The position numbers were made by a program, and so were the translations under genes. From NCBI RefSeq assembly GCF_009760915.1, contig NZ_VIDQ01000056.1, positions 1-51,514 of the forward strand: a DNA stretch of 51,514 nucleotides. The letters are read 5' to 3'. The notes under the pieces were generated by a model. It searched no databases. It was not told the origin of the DNA and saw only the letters and a program-made list of their open reading frames with translations. Each line of letters opens with the position of its first letter. The stretch's first letter is position 1. Shown here piece by piece: positions 26,626 to 35,956 of the stretch. The stretch comes from Azohydromonas aeria (lineage in GTDB: Bacteria > Pseudomonadota > Gammaproteobacteria > Burkholderiales > Burkholderiaceae_C).

Positions 26626-28932
26626 ATGAAGACCATGAACATCCACGCCGGCGCAGGCCGCGCATCGACGATGCGGCCGGCCCTGGTACGCGCCCGGGCT
26701 GACGCGCGCATCGAGGGACTGCTGTTCGAGACGGTCCTGCAGCAGACCTATGCCAACCCGGGCAAGAGCCCGCTGGAGGTGGTCTACACCTTCCCGCTGC
26801 CGTCGCAGGCGGTGTTCCTGGGGCTGCAGACGCAGCTGGGCCAGGAACGCCGCACGGGCACCATCCTGGCGCGGATTGAGGCCGAACGCACCTACGAGGA
26901 AGCACTGCAGGACGGCGACACGCCGGTGATGCTGGAGCTCGCCGACGATGGCCTGCTCACGGCCAACCTGGGCAATCTGGCGCCGGGCGAGCAGCTCGTC
27001 GTGACGCTGCGCTGGGGCCAGTGGCTGCAGGAGGAGCAAGGCCGCATCCGCGCCGTGCTGCCCACGGTGTTGGCGCCGCGCTTCGGTGCCCCGTCGCTGC
27101 AGCCTCAGCAGGTTCCCGAGCATTCGATCGATGCGCAGTACCCGCTGGAGCTCACCCTCGACATCGTGGGAGCCCTGGCCGCTGCACCGGTGCGCTGCGA
27201 GACGCACCGCGTGGCGTCGCAGCGGATGGAGGACCGGGTGCGCCTCACGCTGTGCGACAGCGCTGCCCTGGACCGCGATGTGGTGTTCACGCTGCAGCCC
27301 GCGCCTGAAGCCACCCTGGCGCTGCACGGGCTCGACAGCCACGGTGGAAGGCAACAGCACGTGGCGCTGGCAGCACTGCGGCTGCCCATGGCCGCGCAGC
27401 GCGGCGGCGTGACGCTCAAGATCCTGGTGGACTGCTCGGGCTCCATGAACGGCGACAGCATCGCTTCGGCGCGGCGGGCGCTGGCGCAGGTGGTGCAGCG
27501 CCTGGGTGCCGAGGACCACGTGAGCTACAGCCGCTTCGGCTCAACGGTGGCCCATGACCTGGCCACACCCCGCTGCGGGGACGAGGCAACCCGCCAACGG
27601 CTGGCGCAGCTGGTGGCGGCCACCGACGCCTCGCTGGGCGGCACCGAGATGCAAGCAGCGCTGGAGGCGGTGTTCGCCCTGCCCGGCAAGAGTGATGGCG
27701 CGGACGTGCTGCTCATCACCGACGCGCAGGTCTGGGAGGTGGAGGCCATGGTGGCCGCGGCCCGGCGCTCGGGACACCGGATCTTCGCCATCGGCGTGGG
27801 CTCGGCGCCGCGCGAGGGGCTGCTGCGCCAGCTCGCCGGCGCCACGGGCGGCGCGTGCGAGTTCGCCACGCCGGGCGAAAGCCTGGAACAGGCCGTGGAC
27901 CGCGCCTTCGGCCGCATCCGCCAGCAGCCCTGGCAGGATCTGCGCTGCGTCTGGGACGTGGAGCCCCAGGACGCGAGCCCGCTGGCAAGCAGCGCCTTTG
28001 GCGGCGACACGCTGCTGGTGCAGGCACGCTTCGACCAGGAGCTGCCACGCCAAGTAAGGCTCTTGGGCCGCAGCGCGGACGGGCGCAGCGTGGAGATCGC
28101 CAGCGCAGCGGTAGAGCCAGCTCAGGAAGCCGCAACGCTTGCGCGCATGCTGGCCGCGCGGCGGCTGCAGGACCTCGACGACGTGCCGGCCGCCTCGCGG
28201 CTCGCACTCGACTACCAGCTGCTCACGCGCCATACCTGCTGTGTCGTGGTCCACGAGCGCGCCGCTGGCGAAAAGATCACCGACGTGGCCGACCTGCATG
28301 TCGTGCCGCAGATGCTGGCGGGTGGCTGGGGCGGCATGGGCATCGTGGCGGGGGCAGCGTCAGTCGCTGCGGGACTCACCGCCTGTGCACCGGTGTTTGA
28401 CGCGGCTTTCAAGGCAATGGACTCGGGCGTGCCGATGTATTCCCGCTGGCGCAGCAGCCGCGATCCGGTGCGGTCATCGCCGGGGATCCGATCCAGCAAG
28501 GCGCGCATGGCGCCGGACGTGGAGCCCCCCGCCCTGGATGTCGCACAACTGCAGACCTTGGCGCAGCGCGTGCTCGATGCCTTGGCTGCAGGAGCACCGC
28601 CTCAGAGCCTTCTCGAAGCCGTCGATCAGGAAGGCGTGCCGGGCGAACTCGAAGCGGTGGTCAGTGGCTTGAAGGCCCTGGGCATCACAGCGCTGGACGC
28701 CTGGCTGGTGCTGACGCTATGGGTGAAGCGCGGCTCTAGCGCTGGCGCTCCGCACGGGAGTGAGGCTGCACTGCAGGCACTGCTGTCCGACCACACGCAG
28801 TCGCGGCTGCGCGAGGCCCTGGCGATGCTGGAGCGCGAGCTGGGCTCGCGTCTCGCACCGGCATCGACGCCTTCGTCTGTACCGGGGCTATCGGCCCGGC
28901 TGCAGCGGCTGCTGTCACGCCGGCGCGTGTGA
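26626..28932 (+). CDS. VIT and von Willebrand factor A domain protein
   Basis: 768 residues. The VIT domain is near the N-terminus (LLFETVLQQTYANPGKSPLE, VVYTFPLPSQAVFLGLQ, ERTYEEALQDGDTPVMLEL). The VWA domain follows with an intact MIDAS, ILVDCSGSMNGDS (about residue 268), then GGTEMQAALEAVF and VLLITDAQVWEVEAMV. The C-terminal 200 residues include a short hydrophobic glycine-rich patch (LAGGWGGMGIVAGAASVAAG). No signal peptide, so it is probably cytoplasmic. VIT-VWA proteins bind partner proteins through a metal ion; this one may be a scaffold or chaperone for neighbouring factors. A strong GGGAGGGAGG lies 8 bases before ATG 26626. Confidence 0.88.
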   Translation: MKTMNIHAGAGRASTMRPALVRARADARIEGLLFETVLQQTYANPGKSPLEVVYTFPLPSQAVFLGLQTQLGQERRTGTILARIEAERTYEEALQDGDTPVMLELADDGLLTANLGNLAPGEQLVVTLRWGQWLQEEQGRIRAVLPTVLAPRFGAPSLQPQQVPEHSIDAQYPLELTLDIVGALAAAPVRCETHRVASQRMEDRVRLTLCDSAALDRDVVFTLQPAPEATLALHGLDSHGGRQQHVALAALRLPMAAQRGGVTLKILVDCSGSMNGDSIASARRALAQVVQRLGAEDHVSYSRFGSTVAHDLATPRCGDEATRQRLAQLVAATDASLGGTEMQAALEAVFALPGKSDGADVLLITDAQVWEVEAMVAAARRSGHRIFAIGVGSAPREGLLRQLAGATGGACEFATPGESLEQAVDRAFGRIRQQPWQDLRCVWDVEPQDASPLASSAFGGDTLLVQARFDQELPRQVRLLGRSADGRSVEIASAAVEPAQEAATLARMLAARRLQDLDDVPAASRLALDYQLLTRHTCCVVVHERAAGEKITDVADLHVVPQMLAGGWGGMGIVAGAASVAAGLTACAPVFDAAFKAMDSGVPMYSRWRSSRDPVRSSPGIRSSKARMAPDVEPPALDVAQLQTLAQRVLDALAAGAPPQSLLEAVDQEGVPGELEAVVSGLKALGITALDAWLVLTLWVKRGSSAGAPHGSEAALQALLSDHTQSRLREALAMLERELGSRLAPASTPSSVPGLSARLQRLLSRRRV

Positions 28933-29063
28933 GGTCCGTCCCTGGGCTGCAGACAGACTGCAGCCCAGGATGGTTTACATTCTGAAATGTCGGGGCGCAG
29001 CGGCCTGAGTGCTGACTGCCGTCTTGACATGCAGACGGCGACAAGAACATGGAGGGAGGCGCC

Positions 29064-30353
29064 GTGAACCTTGCGGACAATGATCCCCTGGTGCTGCTGC
29101 AGGCCGAGCGCGATGCAAATCGGGCACGCCAGCTCAAGCGCATGAGGGTGATAGCGACCGGGCTCTTCGTGGCCATGGCAGGCCTTTTCCTGGCTGCACG
29201 AAGCCTACGTGAGGACCATGCCGCCTGGGGCTTCGTGGCGGCCTTTGCCGAGGCGGCCATGGTGGGCGCGCTGGCCGACTGGTTCGCCGTGGTGGCGCTG
29301 TTTCGCCATCCGCTGGGCGTGCCACTGCCGCACACGGCCATCATCCCAGACAGCAAGGACGACATCGCGCGCAACCTGGGCGAGTTCGTCGAAACGCACT
29401 TCATCACCGTGGACGCCGTCGTCGCACGCATTCGCGCCTTCGACCCGGCACACAAGCTCGCGCAGTGGCTGGGCCACCAGGCCAACGCCCAGCGGCTGGG
29501 CGTGGTGCTGGTGGAGGGTGGCCGGCGGCTGCTGGCGCAGATGGACGACCAAAGGCTGCGCGCCATGCTGCAGGCGGCACTCGTGCAGCGCCTATCGGCC
29601 TATGACCTCAGTCAGCCTGTAGCGCAGTTCGCCGAGCAGCTCGTCACCGAACGGCGTCACCACGAGCTGCTGGACTGGGCGCTCAAGGAATCAGTACTGT
29701 GGCTGGAGTCTGAAGGCGCCCAGGGGCACATCAACAGGATGATCGACGAGGCCTTGGGGGTGGAAAACGCCTGGCTGCGCACGCTCACCAATGCGGGTGC
29801 TGAACGGCTGCGCGGGTCGGTAAAGGCTTCGCTGGTGGCCGCGCTCGACGATCCTGAACACGCGCTGCGCCAGCGCTACGAATCCCACATCCGCGACTGG
29901 TTGGTTCGCCTTCGCACAGATCCCGGCTTGGCCGAGCGCCTCCACAGCTTCCAGCTCGGTGCCCTGCAAAGCCCGCAACTGGCGGCCTGCCTGGAAGGCC
30001 TGTGGAACGACGCACGGGCCTGGCTGGAGCATGACCTGGCGCAGCCTGAGTCTCGCTTGGCTGGCCACGCCGCCGCGCTAGCGCTGGGTTGCGGCCGCAA
30101 GCTCGACAGCGACGCGGCCTTGCGCCAGTGGATCAACGATGCCGTGGTAACCGCAGCCACACCGCTGGTGCGCGACAACCGCGGAAAGGTCGCCGCCTTC
30201 ATACAGGCCCAGATCGACGCCTGGAGCAAGACCGAGATGAGCCGCCGCATCGAGCTCGCCGTAGGACGGGATCTCCAATTCATCCGCATCAACGGCACGC
30301 TGGTAGGCGGCCTGGTTGGATTGCTTATTCACCTCTTGGCTTCCCTGCAGTGA
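29064..30353 (+). CDS. DUF445 (YjiN-type) membrane-anchored protein
   Basis: 429 residues from GTG 29064, chosen because GGAGGGAGG lies immediately upstream; the ATG at 29049 sits inside that ribosome site. The protein has an N-terminal membrane helix (MRVIATGLFVAMAGLFLAAR) and the family block AFAEAAMVGALADWFAVVAL followed by FRHPLGVPLPHTAIIP. A long helical body follows, then NGTLVGGLVGLLIHLLASLQ as a C-terminal membrane helix. DUF445 proteins are inner-membrane proteins of unknown role. It lies 131 bp after the VIT/VWA gene, same strand. Confidence 0.85.
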   Translation: MNLADNDPLVLLQAERDANRARQLKRMRVIATGLFVAMAGLFLAARSLREDHAAWGFVAAFAEAAMVGALADWFAVVALFRHPLGVPLPHTAIIPDSKDDIARNLGEFVETHFITVDAVVARIRAFDPAHKLAQWLGHQANAQRLGVVLVEGGRRLLAQMDDQRLRAMLQAALVQRLSAYDLSQPVAQFAEQLVTERRHHELLDWALKESVLWLESEGAQGHINRMIDEALGVENAWLRTLTNAGAERLRGSVKASLVAALDDPEHALRQRYESHIRDWLVRLRTDPGLAERLHSFQLGALQSPQLAACLEGLWNDARAWLEHDLAQPESRLAGHAAALALGCGRKLDSDAALRQWINDAVVTAATPLVRDNRGKVAAFIQAQIDAWSKTEMSRRIELAVGRDLQFIRINGTLVGGLVGLLIHLLASLQ

Positions 30354-30550
30354 ATGCATGAATTAGCTCCGTTTGCTCACCGTCATACCAGAATACCGTC
30401 AGTTACCGCGTGGCCCGGGCGAATCCATCCTGAGCTCCAACGCAAAAAGGCAGCCGCGACTTCGACCAACCCCAACGCTTACTTGAATACAGAGGCAGCC
30501 CTTCGGCAATTCCAACGTTTTTACCCACCACCCTAAAAGGACAGTTTATC

Positions 30551-31288
30551 TTGGCCTATCGACACGACCCTGATCTCGAGTTCCTCAGGAGCTGCAGCAG
30601 CGACGACCTGGACATCCTGGTGCAGATGCTCACCAAGGATAAGGATGGCACCATCAGGCTGACAGAAGAACTCACAGGAACCGACCAGTACAAGCGGTAT
30701 AGCCCGGACCACAAACGCTACTGGGACCTGATTGCAGCGGAGCTGCAATGCTTCGGCGGCAACACCTTTGCCACGATCTTCCGGGGCGGCAAGGGCGTGT
30801 CGTACAAGGAAGTGCTGACCGATGTCTGTGACAAGATGAAGGTCAATTACAACGAGAAGGCGTCGGTTGAGACGATTGAGATGAATCTTCTGATGAAGAT
30901 TCTGACCGACTCCATGGCCGACATGACGCCTGCACAGTTGCGAGACGTGGTCAAGGATCTGGACTTGAAAACCACTGATATGACCAAGCAAGGCGTCATC
31001 GCGGCCATTCAAGGCGGTGTCGTCATGAGCGGCTTCATGGCCTACAAGATCGCCGCGATCGTCGCCAACGCGGTCGCCAAATTCCTTATTGGGCGAGGTT
31101 TGACCCTCGCCGGCAATCAAGTGTTAATGCGGACTATTGGCACGTTTGCTGGCCCAATTGGTTGGGCGCTAACTGCCTTGTGGACAGCGTTCGATATTTC
31201 TGGCCCGGCCTACCGCGTCACCATGCCTTGTGTTGTGCAGGTAGCATTCCTGCGAGCCAAGACGAAGTACGGCAGCACGAGCCGCTAA
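30551..31288 (+). CDS. YaaW-like protein (UPF0174, DUF3944 N-terminus)
   Basis: 245 residues. The N-terminus AYRHDPDLEFLRSCSSDDLD with LVQMLTKDKDGTIRLTEEL is the DUF3944 motif that opens E. coli YaaW and relatives. The body contains YWDLIAAELQCFGGNTFATI and ends in two hydrophobic helices (VVMSGFMAYKIAAIVANAVA; GTFAGPIGWALTALWTAFDI), so membrane association is likely. Start is TTG 30551, with AAGGA about 10 bases upstream. Function unknown. It opens an A+T-richer cluster with a PH protein and two dynamin-like GTPases, all on the plus strand. Confidence 0.82.
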   Translation: MAYRHDPDLEFLRSCSSDDLDILVQMLTKDKDGTIRLTEELTGTDQYKRYSPDHKRYWDLIAAELQCFGGNTFATIFRGGKGVSYKEVLTDVCDKMKVNYNEKASVETIEMNLLMKILTDSMADMTPAQLRDVVKDLDLKTTDMTKQGVIAAIQGGVVMSGFMAYKIAAIVANAVAKFLIGRGLTLAGNQVLMRTIGTFAGPIGWALTALWTAFDISGPAYRVTMPCVVQVAFLRAKTKYGSTSR

Positions 31289-31310
31289 AGAAACTGCTTG
31301 CTCAAAGCAT

Positions 31311-31346
31311 CACCGCCTATCATGCCTCGCAAGGCCATAGGCGGTG
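31311..31346. repeat. 10-bp inverted repeat between yaaW-like and PH-domain genes
   Basis: CACCGCCTAT (31311-31320) pairs perfectly with ATAGGCGGTG (31337-31346) across a 16-base loop. There is no T-run, so it is either a factor-dependent or processing hairpin or a protein operator in front of the PH-domain gene. Confidence 0.55.
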
Positions 31347-31387
31347 CGTAATCTCACTAGAGTCTTGCAACATTACGAAGACAAATC

Positions 31388-31765
31388 ATGGGAATACTTG
31401 ACGGCATGCTTGGCAATGCCTCCAAAGTCGACACCGCCAAGATTCAAACTGAGTTCAGTCGAATACTAGCGTCTAGCGAACGAGTGGAGCAAGCATACCA
31501 ACTTATCCGCGACTACTTTGTCTTTACCGATAAGCGACTGGTGCTCGTTGACAAGCAGGGGGTAACCGGCAGTAAGGTGGAGTACCACTCCATACCCTAT
31601 AAAAGCATCACACATTTCAGCGTGGAAACTGCGGGTCATTTTGATCTTGATGCAGAACTGAAGATTTGGATTTCAGGCAACCCTACGCCAGTCCAGAAAC
31701 AGTTCAACAAAAGGCTTAACATTTACGAGGTTCAAAGTGTACTTGCCGAACACGTATTGCGATGA
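31388..31765 (+). CDS. Bacterial PH-domain protein
   Basis: 125 residues forming one domain: SSERVEQAYQLIRDYFVFTD, KRLVLVDKQGVTGSKVEYHS, IPYKSITHFSVETAG, FDLDAELKIWI, then a C-terminal helix. This is the bacterial PH (bPH_1) pattern of single-domain proteins, some of which form rings. The domain is structurally a lipid- or protein-binding fold. It lies in the same orientation as the dynamin genes and may act as an adaptor between membrane and GTPases; that role is inferred. Confidence 0.8.
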   Translation: MGILDGMLGNASKVDTAKIQTEFSRILASSERVEQAYQLIRDYFVFTDKRLVLVDKQGVTGSKVEYHSIPYKSITHFSVETAGHFDLDAELKIWISGNPTPVQKQFNKRLNIYEVQSVLAEHVLR

Positions 31766-32072
31766 ACAGCAGCAAGAAAAATTATTTACCATATGCAATC
31801 GTGGAATAGCTGCGTTGCGAATCTAGGGTAGTCGGACTTTTTGTGCAGACAGGTGGACCTGAAGTCAAAAAAAAACAGAGCGCATCAAAAATTTGGTAAA
31901 CCACCTACTTGGCCGTCGCATGAAATTTGCAAGTGTCTGTCTGTCAAAGGGAATTTTGGTATAGCCGTACCAATCCGCACGAAAAATCCGCCTACCCCTA
32001 AGATGGGCCGCAACAGCGGCAGCGCACCGGAATCAATAAACCCTTCGGACCCTTGATCCCGGCCAAGCACTA
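31766..32072. other. Intergenic region before the first dynamin gene
   Basis: 307 bp, A+T-rich, with a nine-A run near 31867 and several short open frames that lack ribosome sites. I see no RNA gene or terminator that can be supported. It may hold a separate promoter for the two GTPase genes. Confidence 0.4.
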
Positions 32073-34232
32073 GTGGCCTTGCATATCGTTAAACGCACGT
32101 CGGTGCACCGACACCTGACGCAACACCAGCAAAGCATTATGCGCGCAGAAGAGTCGTACAACCAAGCACTGCACCAATGCAAAAAGATAGCCAAAACGGA
32201 GTTGTCCGTCGTCGTTGAGCATCTTGAGCGATGCGACGATTCCATCGAGCAGCTGAAATCGTCCTTGTCTTCCATTGTGAGGGAAGGAGTTTCCACCTTC
32301 TCAAAGGAAAAACTTGTCCAGGACGGCTTGGCCACCATGGTCGAACAACTGAATATTGACCATGCACGACTCCTGGAACAGCGTCATGCCAGCATCAGGA
32401 AACACAAGAATTGCCTGTCCTACTTTAACGTCATGTTGTTTGGAAGGACAATGGCAGGGAAAAGCACACTTCGTGAAGCGCTCACTGGAGGCGACGGCTC
32501 GACCATAGGTCGGGGTGCGCAACGCACCACTCGCGACGTAAGGGAATATGTGTGGAATGACCTCCGTGTCATTGACACGCCTGGCTTCGGTGCGTTTGAG
32601 GGGGGTGAAGACACTGCCATGGCCCGGGAAATACTAGAACAGTCTGATGTCGTCTTGTTCCTCCTCAACAGCGACGGCATCCAGGAATCTACTTTCAACG
32701 AGTTGGTCCACGTGCATCGCTTAAACAAGCCTCTTATTTTTCTTCTCAACATCAAAAAGGATTTGAGCAATGAAGGCACAAGGCGCCGCGCCCTGAAAAA
32801 TCCCGAGAAGTATGTGTACAAGGAAGAGGACATTGCCGAGCATATCGGGCGTCTCCGGTTCCTTGCCACGCGAGCAGGCATGCAGCCTGACATCAAAGTC
32901 ATTCATATACATGCACAAGCCGCTTTCCTGGCCACCCAGGAAAGCGGAGAAATGGCTGCCGAACTACACACCTTGAGCCGCATCGGGCACTTGATTGATG
33001 CGCTGAGAATAGAAGTGGAAACTCGTGGTGCTATTAGAAGAGTTCAAACTTTTCTGGACTCCGCCTTGTTTCAGATTGAACAGCAGGACCAATTGCTGCA
33101 TGAGCAGCGCGACCGGATGCGGAGCTTGCTGCAGAACTATGAAAGCATACTGAACCGGGTCCGGCGTTGGAAAAGCAAGTTGCTGCATGACTTGCCTGCC
33201 ACGATGGCTGACTTGGTGGACAAGGCTTTCAAGCCACTGCAGGATTCAGTGTCCGACTTCGTGGATAATCACGTAGAAAATGCCAATGCCGAGTCGGCAT
33301 GGAACGCTCACGTTAAGCAGTACAAGGTTCAAGAGAGCATCCAAGATGCGACTTGCGAGTTGGTTGAAAGGGTCATGGATGAGTTGAGGGATTTCAACCA
33401 AGCCCTTGAGGATTCCATCACGATCGGCATGGGATTGGACGCACTGCATCCGGGTGGCAGCTTTTCGGAATTTGATTACAAACGCATCAACGGATGGGGA
33501 TCGGCGATTGCCGGCGTGCTCAGCGCCATTGCCTTCTATAACGCCTGGAATCCAGTTGGATGGATTGCGGCAGGTGCAAGTTTGTTGTTTGGAATTTTCT
33601 CGTGGCTCTCTGACAGCCGCAATCGCAAGTTAAATGAAGCAAAGCTGAAGCAGCGCAAGGAATTGGAAAAGCAGCTGAATCAGCAAAAATTGAAAATCAG
33701 AAAAAATCTTGAAGACTGGTTTGACAACAAGATCACCCGCGCCACCTTGGTACCTGCCGAAGCCAATCTGATTTCTTTGTGCATCGCGCTCACCAAGTTC
33801 TTGAACAGTGTCGAGCAGACCAAGGATCAGTTGCTGAGCGTGGAGCACGAACTCAATAGCCGGCTGCTGCACCGTGTGGCGGCATTGGTCATGAAACGCC
33901 ACTTTGCATTACCTTCTATGTCACGCATCGTCAGGAGCCGGGGCTATGCATGCTATTTTTCGACCCATGCATACTTTCGTGATGGCGAATTGCTAAGGCA
34001 GATTGGTGATGCCTTGAATGAAGACATCAAGGTGATCTACGAAGGCAGTATTGAAAATAAAGTCATGCACCTATACCGAGGGCTGATCGAGCGCGTGGAG
34101 AATATTGGTAACAACGTAGTTAAGATATTTGTTTCAAAAGAAAAGCTTGGCAAAGTTTACGGGAAAGACCACAGAAAAATTAAGATGGTTGCTGGAATTT
34201 GCCGGGTTGAAATCAGGCCCATTGCATTGTAA
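32073..34232 (+). CDS. Dynamin-like GTPase 1 with membrane hairpin
   Basis: 719 residues. GTPase motifs: G1 GRTMAGKST (about residue 122), G2 threonine in QRTTRDVREY, G3 VIDTPGFGAF (about 167), G4 NIKKD (about 225). Helices before G1 (VVEHLERCDDSIEQLKSSLS) and after the G domain build the stalk. A hydrophobic pair (GWGSAIAGVLSAIAFYNAWN; PVGWIAAGASLLFGIFSWLS, about 474-513) is the likely membrane paddle, followed by a long coiled coil (KLNEAKLKQRKELEKQLNQQ). The start is uncertain: GTG 32073 without a clear ribosome site, or ATG 32139. An 11-bp gap to the second GTPase indicates an operon; the pair recalls the leo operon of enterotoxigenic E. coli. Confidence 0.85.
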   Translation: MALHIVKRTSVHRHLTQHQQSIMRAEESYNQALHQCKKIAKTELSVVVEHLERCDDSIEQLKSSLSSIVREGVSTFSKEKLVQDGLATMVEQLNIDHARLLEQRHASIRKHKNCLSYFNVMLFGRTMAGKSTLREALTGGDGSTIGRGAQRTTRDVREYVWNDLRVIDTPGFGAFEGGEDTAMAREILEQSDVVLFLLNSDGIQESTFNELVHVHRLNKPLIFLLNIKKDLSNEGTRRRALKNPEKYVYKEEDIAEHIGRLRFLATRAGMQPDIKVIHIHAQAAFLATQESGEMAAELHTLSRIGHLIDALRIEVETRGAIRRVQTFLDSALFQIEQQDQLLHEQRDRMRSLLQNYESILNRVRRWKSKLLHDLPATMADLVDKAFKPLQDSVSDFVDNHVENANAESAWNAHVKQYKVQESIQDATCELVERVMDELRDFNQALEDSITIGMGLDALHPGGSFSEFDYKRINGWGSAIAGVLSAIAFYNAWNPVGWIAAGASLLFGIFSWLSDSRNRKLNEAKLKQRKELEKQLNQQKLKIRKNLEDWFDNKITRATLVPAEANLISLCIALTKFLNSVEQTKDQLLSVEHELNSRLLHRVAALVMKRHFALPSMSRIVRSRGYACYFSTHAYFRDGELLRQIGDALNEDIKVIYEGSIENKVMHLYRGLIERVENIGNNVVKIFVSKEKLGKVYGKDHRKIKMVAGICRVEIRPIAL

Positions 34233-34243
34233 AGGAGAAGCGA

Positions 34244-35956
34244 ATGCAAAACGTTCAATATGACTTGTTTAAGCGGAAGATTGAGGAATTCATTCAGGAG
34301 ACCACACAAGCTACCGGCTCGATGGCGCCAACGCCGTCTTTTCAAACGGATATGGCCATCGCACCCCTGCGGATTGCGTTCATTGGTCAGTATAGTGCGG
34401 GAAAATCGTCGTTGATCAAGATGCTCACAGGTTTTGAGCATATCAAGGTCGGTGCGGGCGTTACTACGTTCCGTGTGGATGAATACTCCTTCGGCTCAGT
34501 GCAGATATGGGACACGCCCGGCATTCTTGCAGGCGTGTGTGAGGAGCACGACGCCGACGCGCTTGAAGCCATTAAAAACGCAGACCTGCTGGTGTTTGTC
34601 ATCACCAATGAATTGTTTGACGACGTGGTGGGCCAAGCCTTCCGCCGTTTGTGTTTTCAACAGGGACGCGCGAAGGATTTAATGATCGTTGTCAACAAGT
34701 CTGGCAATGATTCCGGTAGCCGTGATACGAAAATATCGGGAATGTCGGCGGTGTTGGAGCCCAGAATCCCGGAAGACTTCAAGATCGTGTTCACCGATGC
34801 GCAATCATATTTTGATGCCCTGGATGAAGACGACGAGTTCGAAAGGCGCGAGTTGGAAGCATTGGCAAACCGGTCGGGGTTCGTGAAGGCTATCGACGAA
34901 TTCGTGGCCGAGCGCGGCATTGCTGCCAGACTGACGCAGCCGCTATCCGAGCTCCAGGATCGGCTGGAATCCATGATCGCCAGCCTTGATGTTTCCGACC
35001 CCAAGACGGCTGGATTGATCAGCATCTTGGAGCAATTCAGGAAAGCGTTTCGCAACCGCCGGCGACATGTCAAGGAGCGCGTGGAAGGACTGCTCGAAGA
35101 GATGGTTACGAAGATGGAGGCCCAAGGCAATGAACTTGCGGACTGTGTCGGTACGGAGATTTCACAGCATGAATTCGAGGCGACGCAGCAGCGGGCCAAC
35201 GACCAATGCGGCAAAAGCTGCAGTGCGGCGCTGAAGTCGATTGAAGGCGTCTTGGTAACTTGTCAGGAAGATCTTGAACAGGAGCTTGTTGCCATCTCAG
35301 AGTCTCCCTTGGCCCGGAAAGTCAAAGCGGCTTTCGAAACCATAGAGATATCCAGTTTACGCCATGACTTCACGACTGAAAGTCAATTTTCAGTCGATGG
35401 TCCGGCGGCCATTAACACGGCGTTCAATCAGACACTGCTGAGCGGTGCAAAGAGAGGCTGCTCTTGGATTACGGAAAATGCCGTCGGCAATGCATCCAAG
35501 TCAGGATTGACTAAGGTGTCCGGTAGTCCGGTTCATTCCGCCGTCAAGGAATTGGGAAACTTTTTCGGGCATAGTTTCAAACCTTACGAAGCCATCAAAA
35601 TAGCGGACGGTATCGGCAAGGGCGCCAAATTCTTGGGTCCGGCTATGGCTTGCATCGGCGTGTTGATGCAGTTTTACGATGACTACCAACAGAGTCAACG
35701 AGCGAAGCAGATACTGGAAGCCAAGAGGGAAATACGAAAGGCGTACAAGGCCCATGCAGACTTCGTTCGCGCGGCTCTCAACAAGGAAATGAAAGCCATG
35801 CTGACGACTGCCTTTGATACACCGTTGGGTGAATTGGACGGCGTATTGAACCAAATTCGCGAAGAGACCGTTTCCAAGTCGGATCAATCCTTGCTGCTTA
35901 AGAAGCGTCTGGGGGCGCTGATGGCGCTTCGCGACGAAATTCAAGCAGCTTGCTGA
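34244..35956 (+). CDS. Dynamin-like GTPase 2 (LeoA-like)
   Basis: 570 residues, essentially the length of E. coli LeoA. G1 FIGQYSAGKSSLIKMLTG (about residue 47), G2 VGAGVTTFRVDEY, G3 IWDTPGIL (about 89), and G4 VVNKSGND (about 150), which has NKSG rather than the usual NKxD, so nucleotide specificity may differ. Long helical stalk segments follow (FRNRRRHVKERVEGLLEEMV), and a weakly hydrophobic patch (GAKFLGPAMACIGVLMQFYD, about 465) may touch membrane. ATG 34244 has a perfect AAAGGAG 6 bases upstream. With its partner it probably forms hetero-assemblies that remodel or seal membranes. Confidence 0.85.
   Translation: MQNVQYDLFKRKIEEFIQETTQATGSMAPTPSFQTDMAIAPLRIAFIGQYSAGKSSLIKMLTGFEHIKVGAGVTTFRVDEYSFGSVQIWDTPGILAGVCEEHDADALEAIKNADLLVFVITNELFDDVVGQAFRRLCFQQGRAKDLMIVVNKSGNDSGSRDTKISGMSAVLEPRIPEDFKIVFTDAQSYFDALDEDDEFERRELEALANRSGFVKAIDEFVAERGIAARLTQPLSELQDRLESMIASLDVSDPKTAGLISILEQFRKAFRNRRRHVKERVEGLLEEMVTKMEAQGNELADCVGTEISQHEFEATQQRANDQCGKSCSAALKSIEGVLVTCQEDLEQELVAISESPLARKVKAAFETIEISSLRHDFTTESQFSVDGPAAINTAFNQTLLSGAKRGCSWITENAVGNASKSGLTKVSGSPVHSAVKELGNFFGHSFKPYEAIKIADGIGKGAKFLGPAMACIGVLMQFYDDYQQSQRAKQILEAKREIRKAYKAHADFVRAALNKEMKAMLTTAFDTPLGELDGVLNQIREETVSKSDQSLLLKKRLGALMALRDEIQAAC

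Noticed and set aside
31841..32056. 71-residue ORF before the first dynamin
   Set aside because: No ribosome site, odd composition rich in lysine, proline and serine, and it passes through an A-run.
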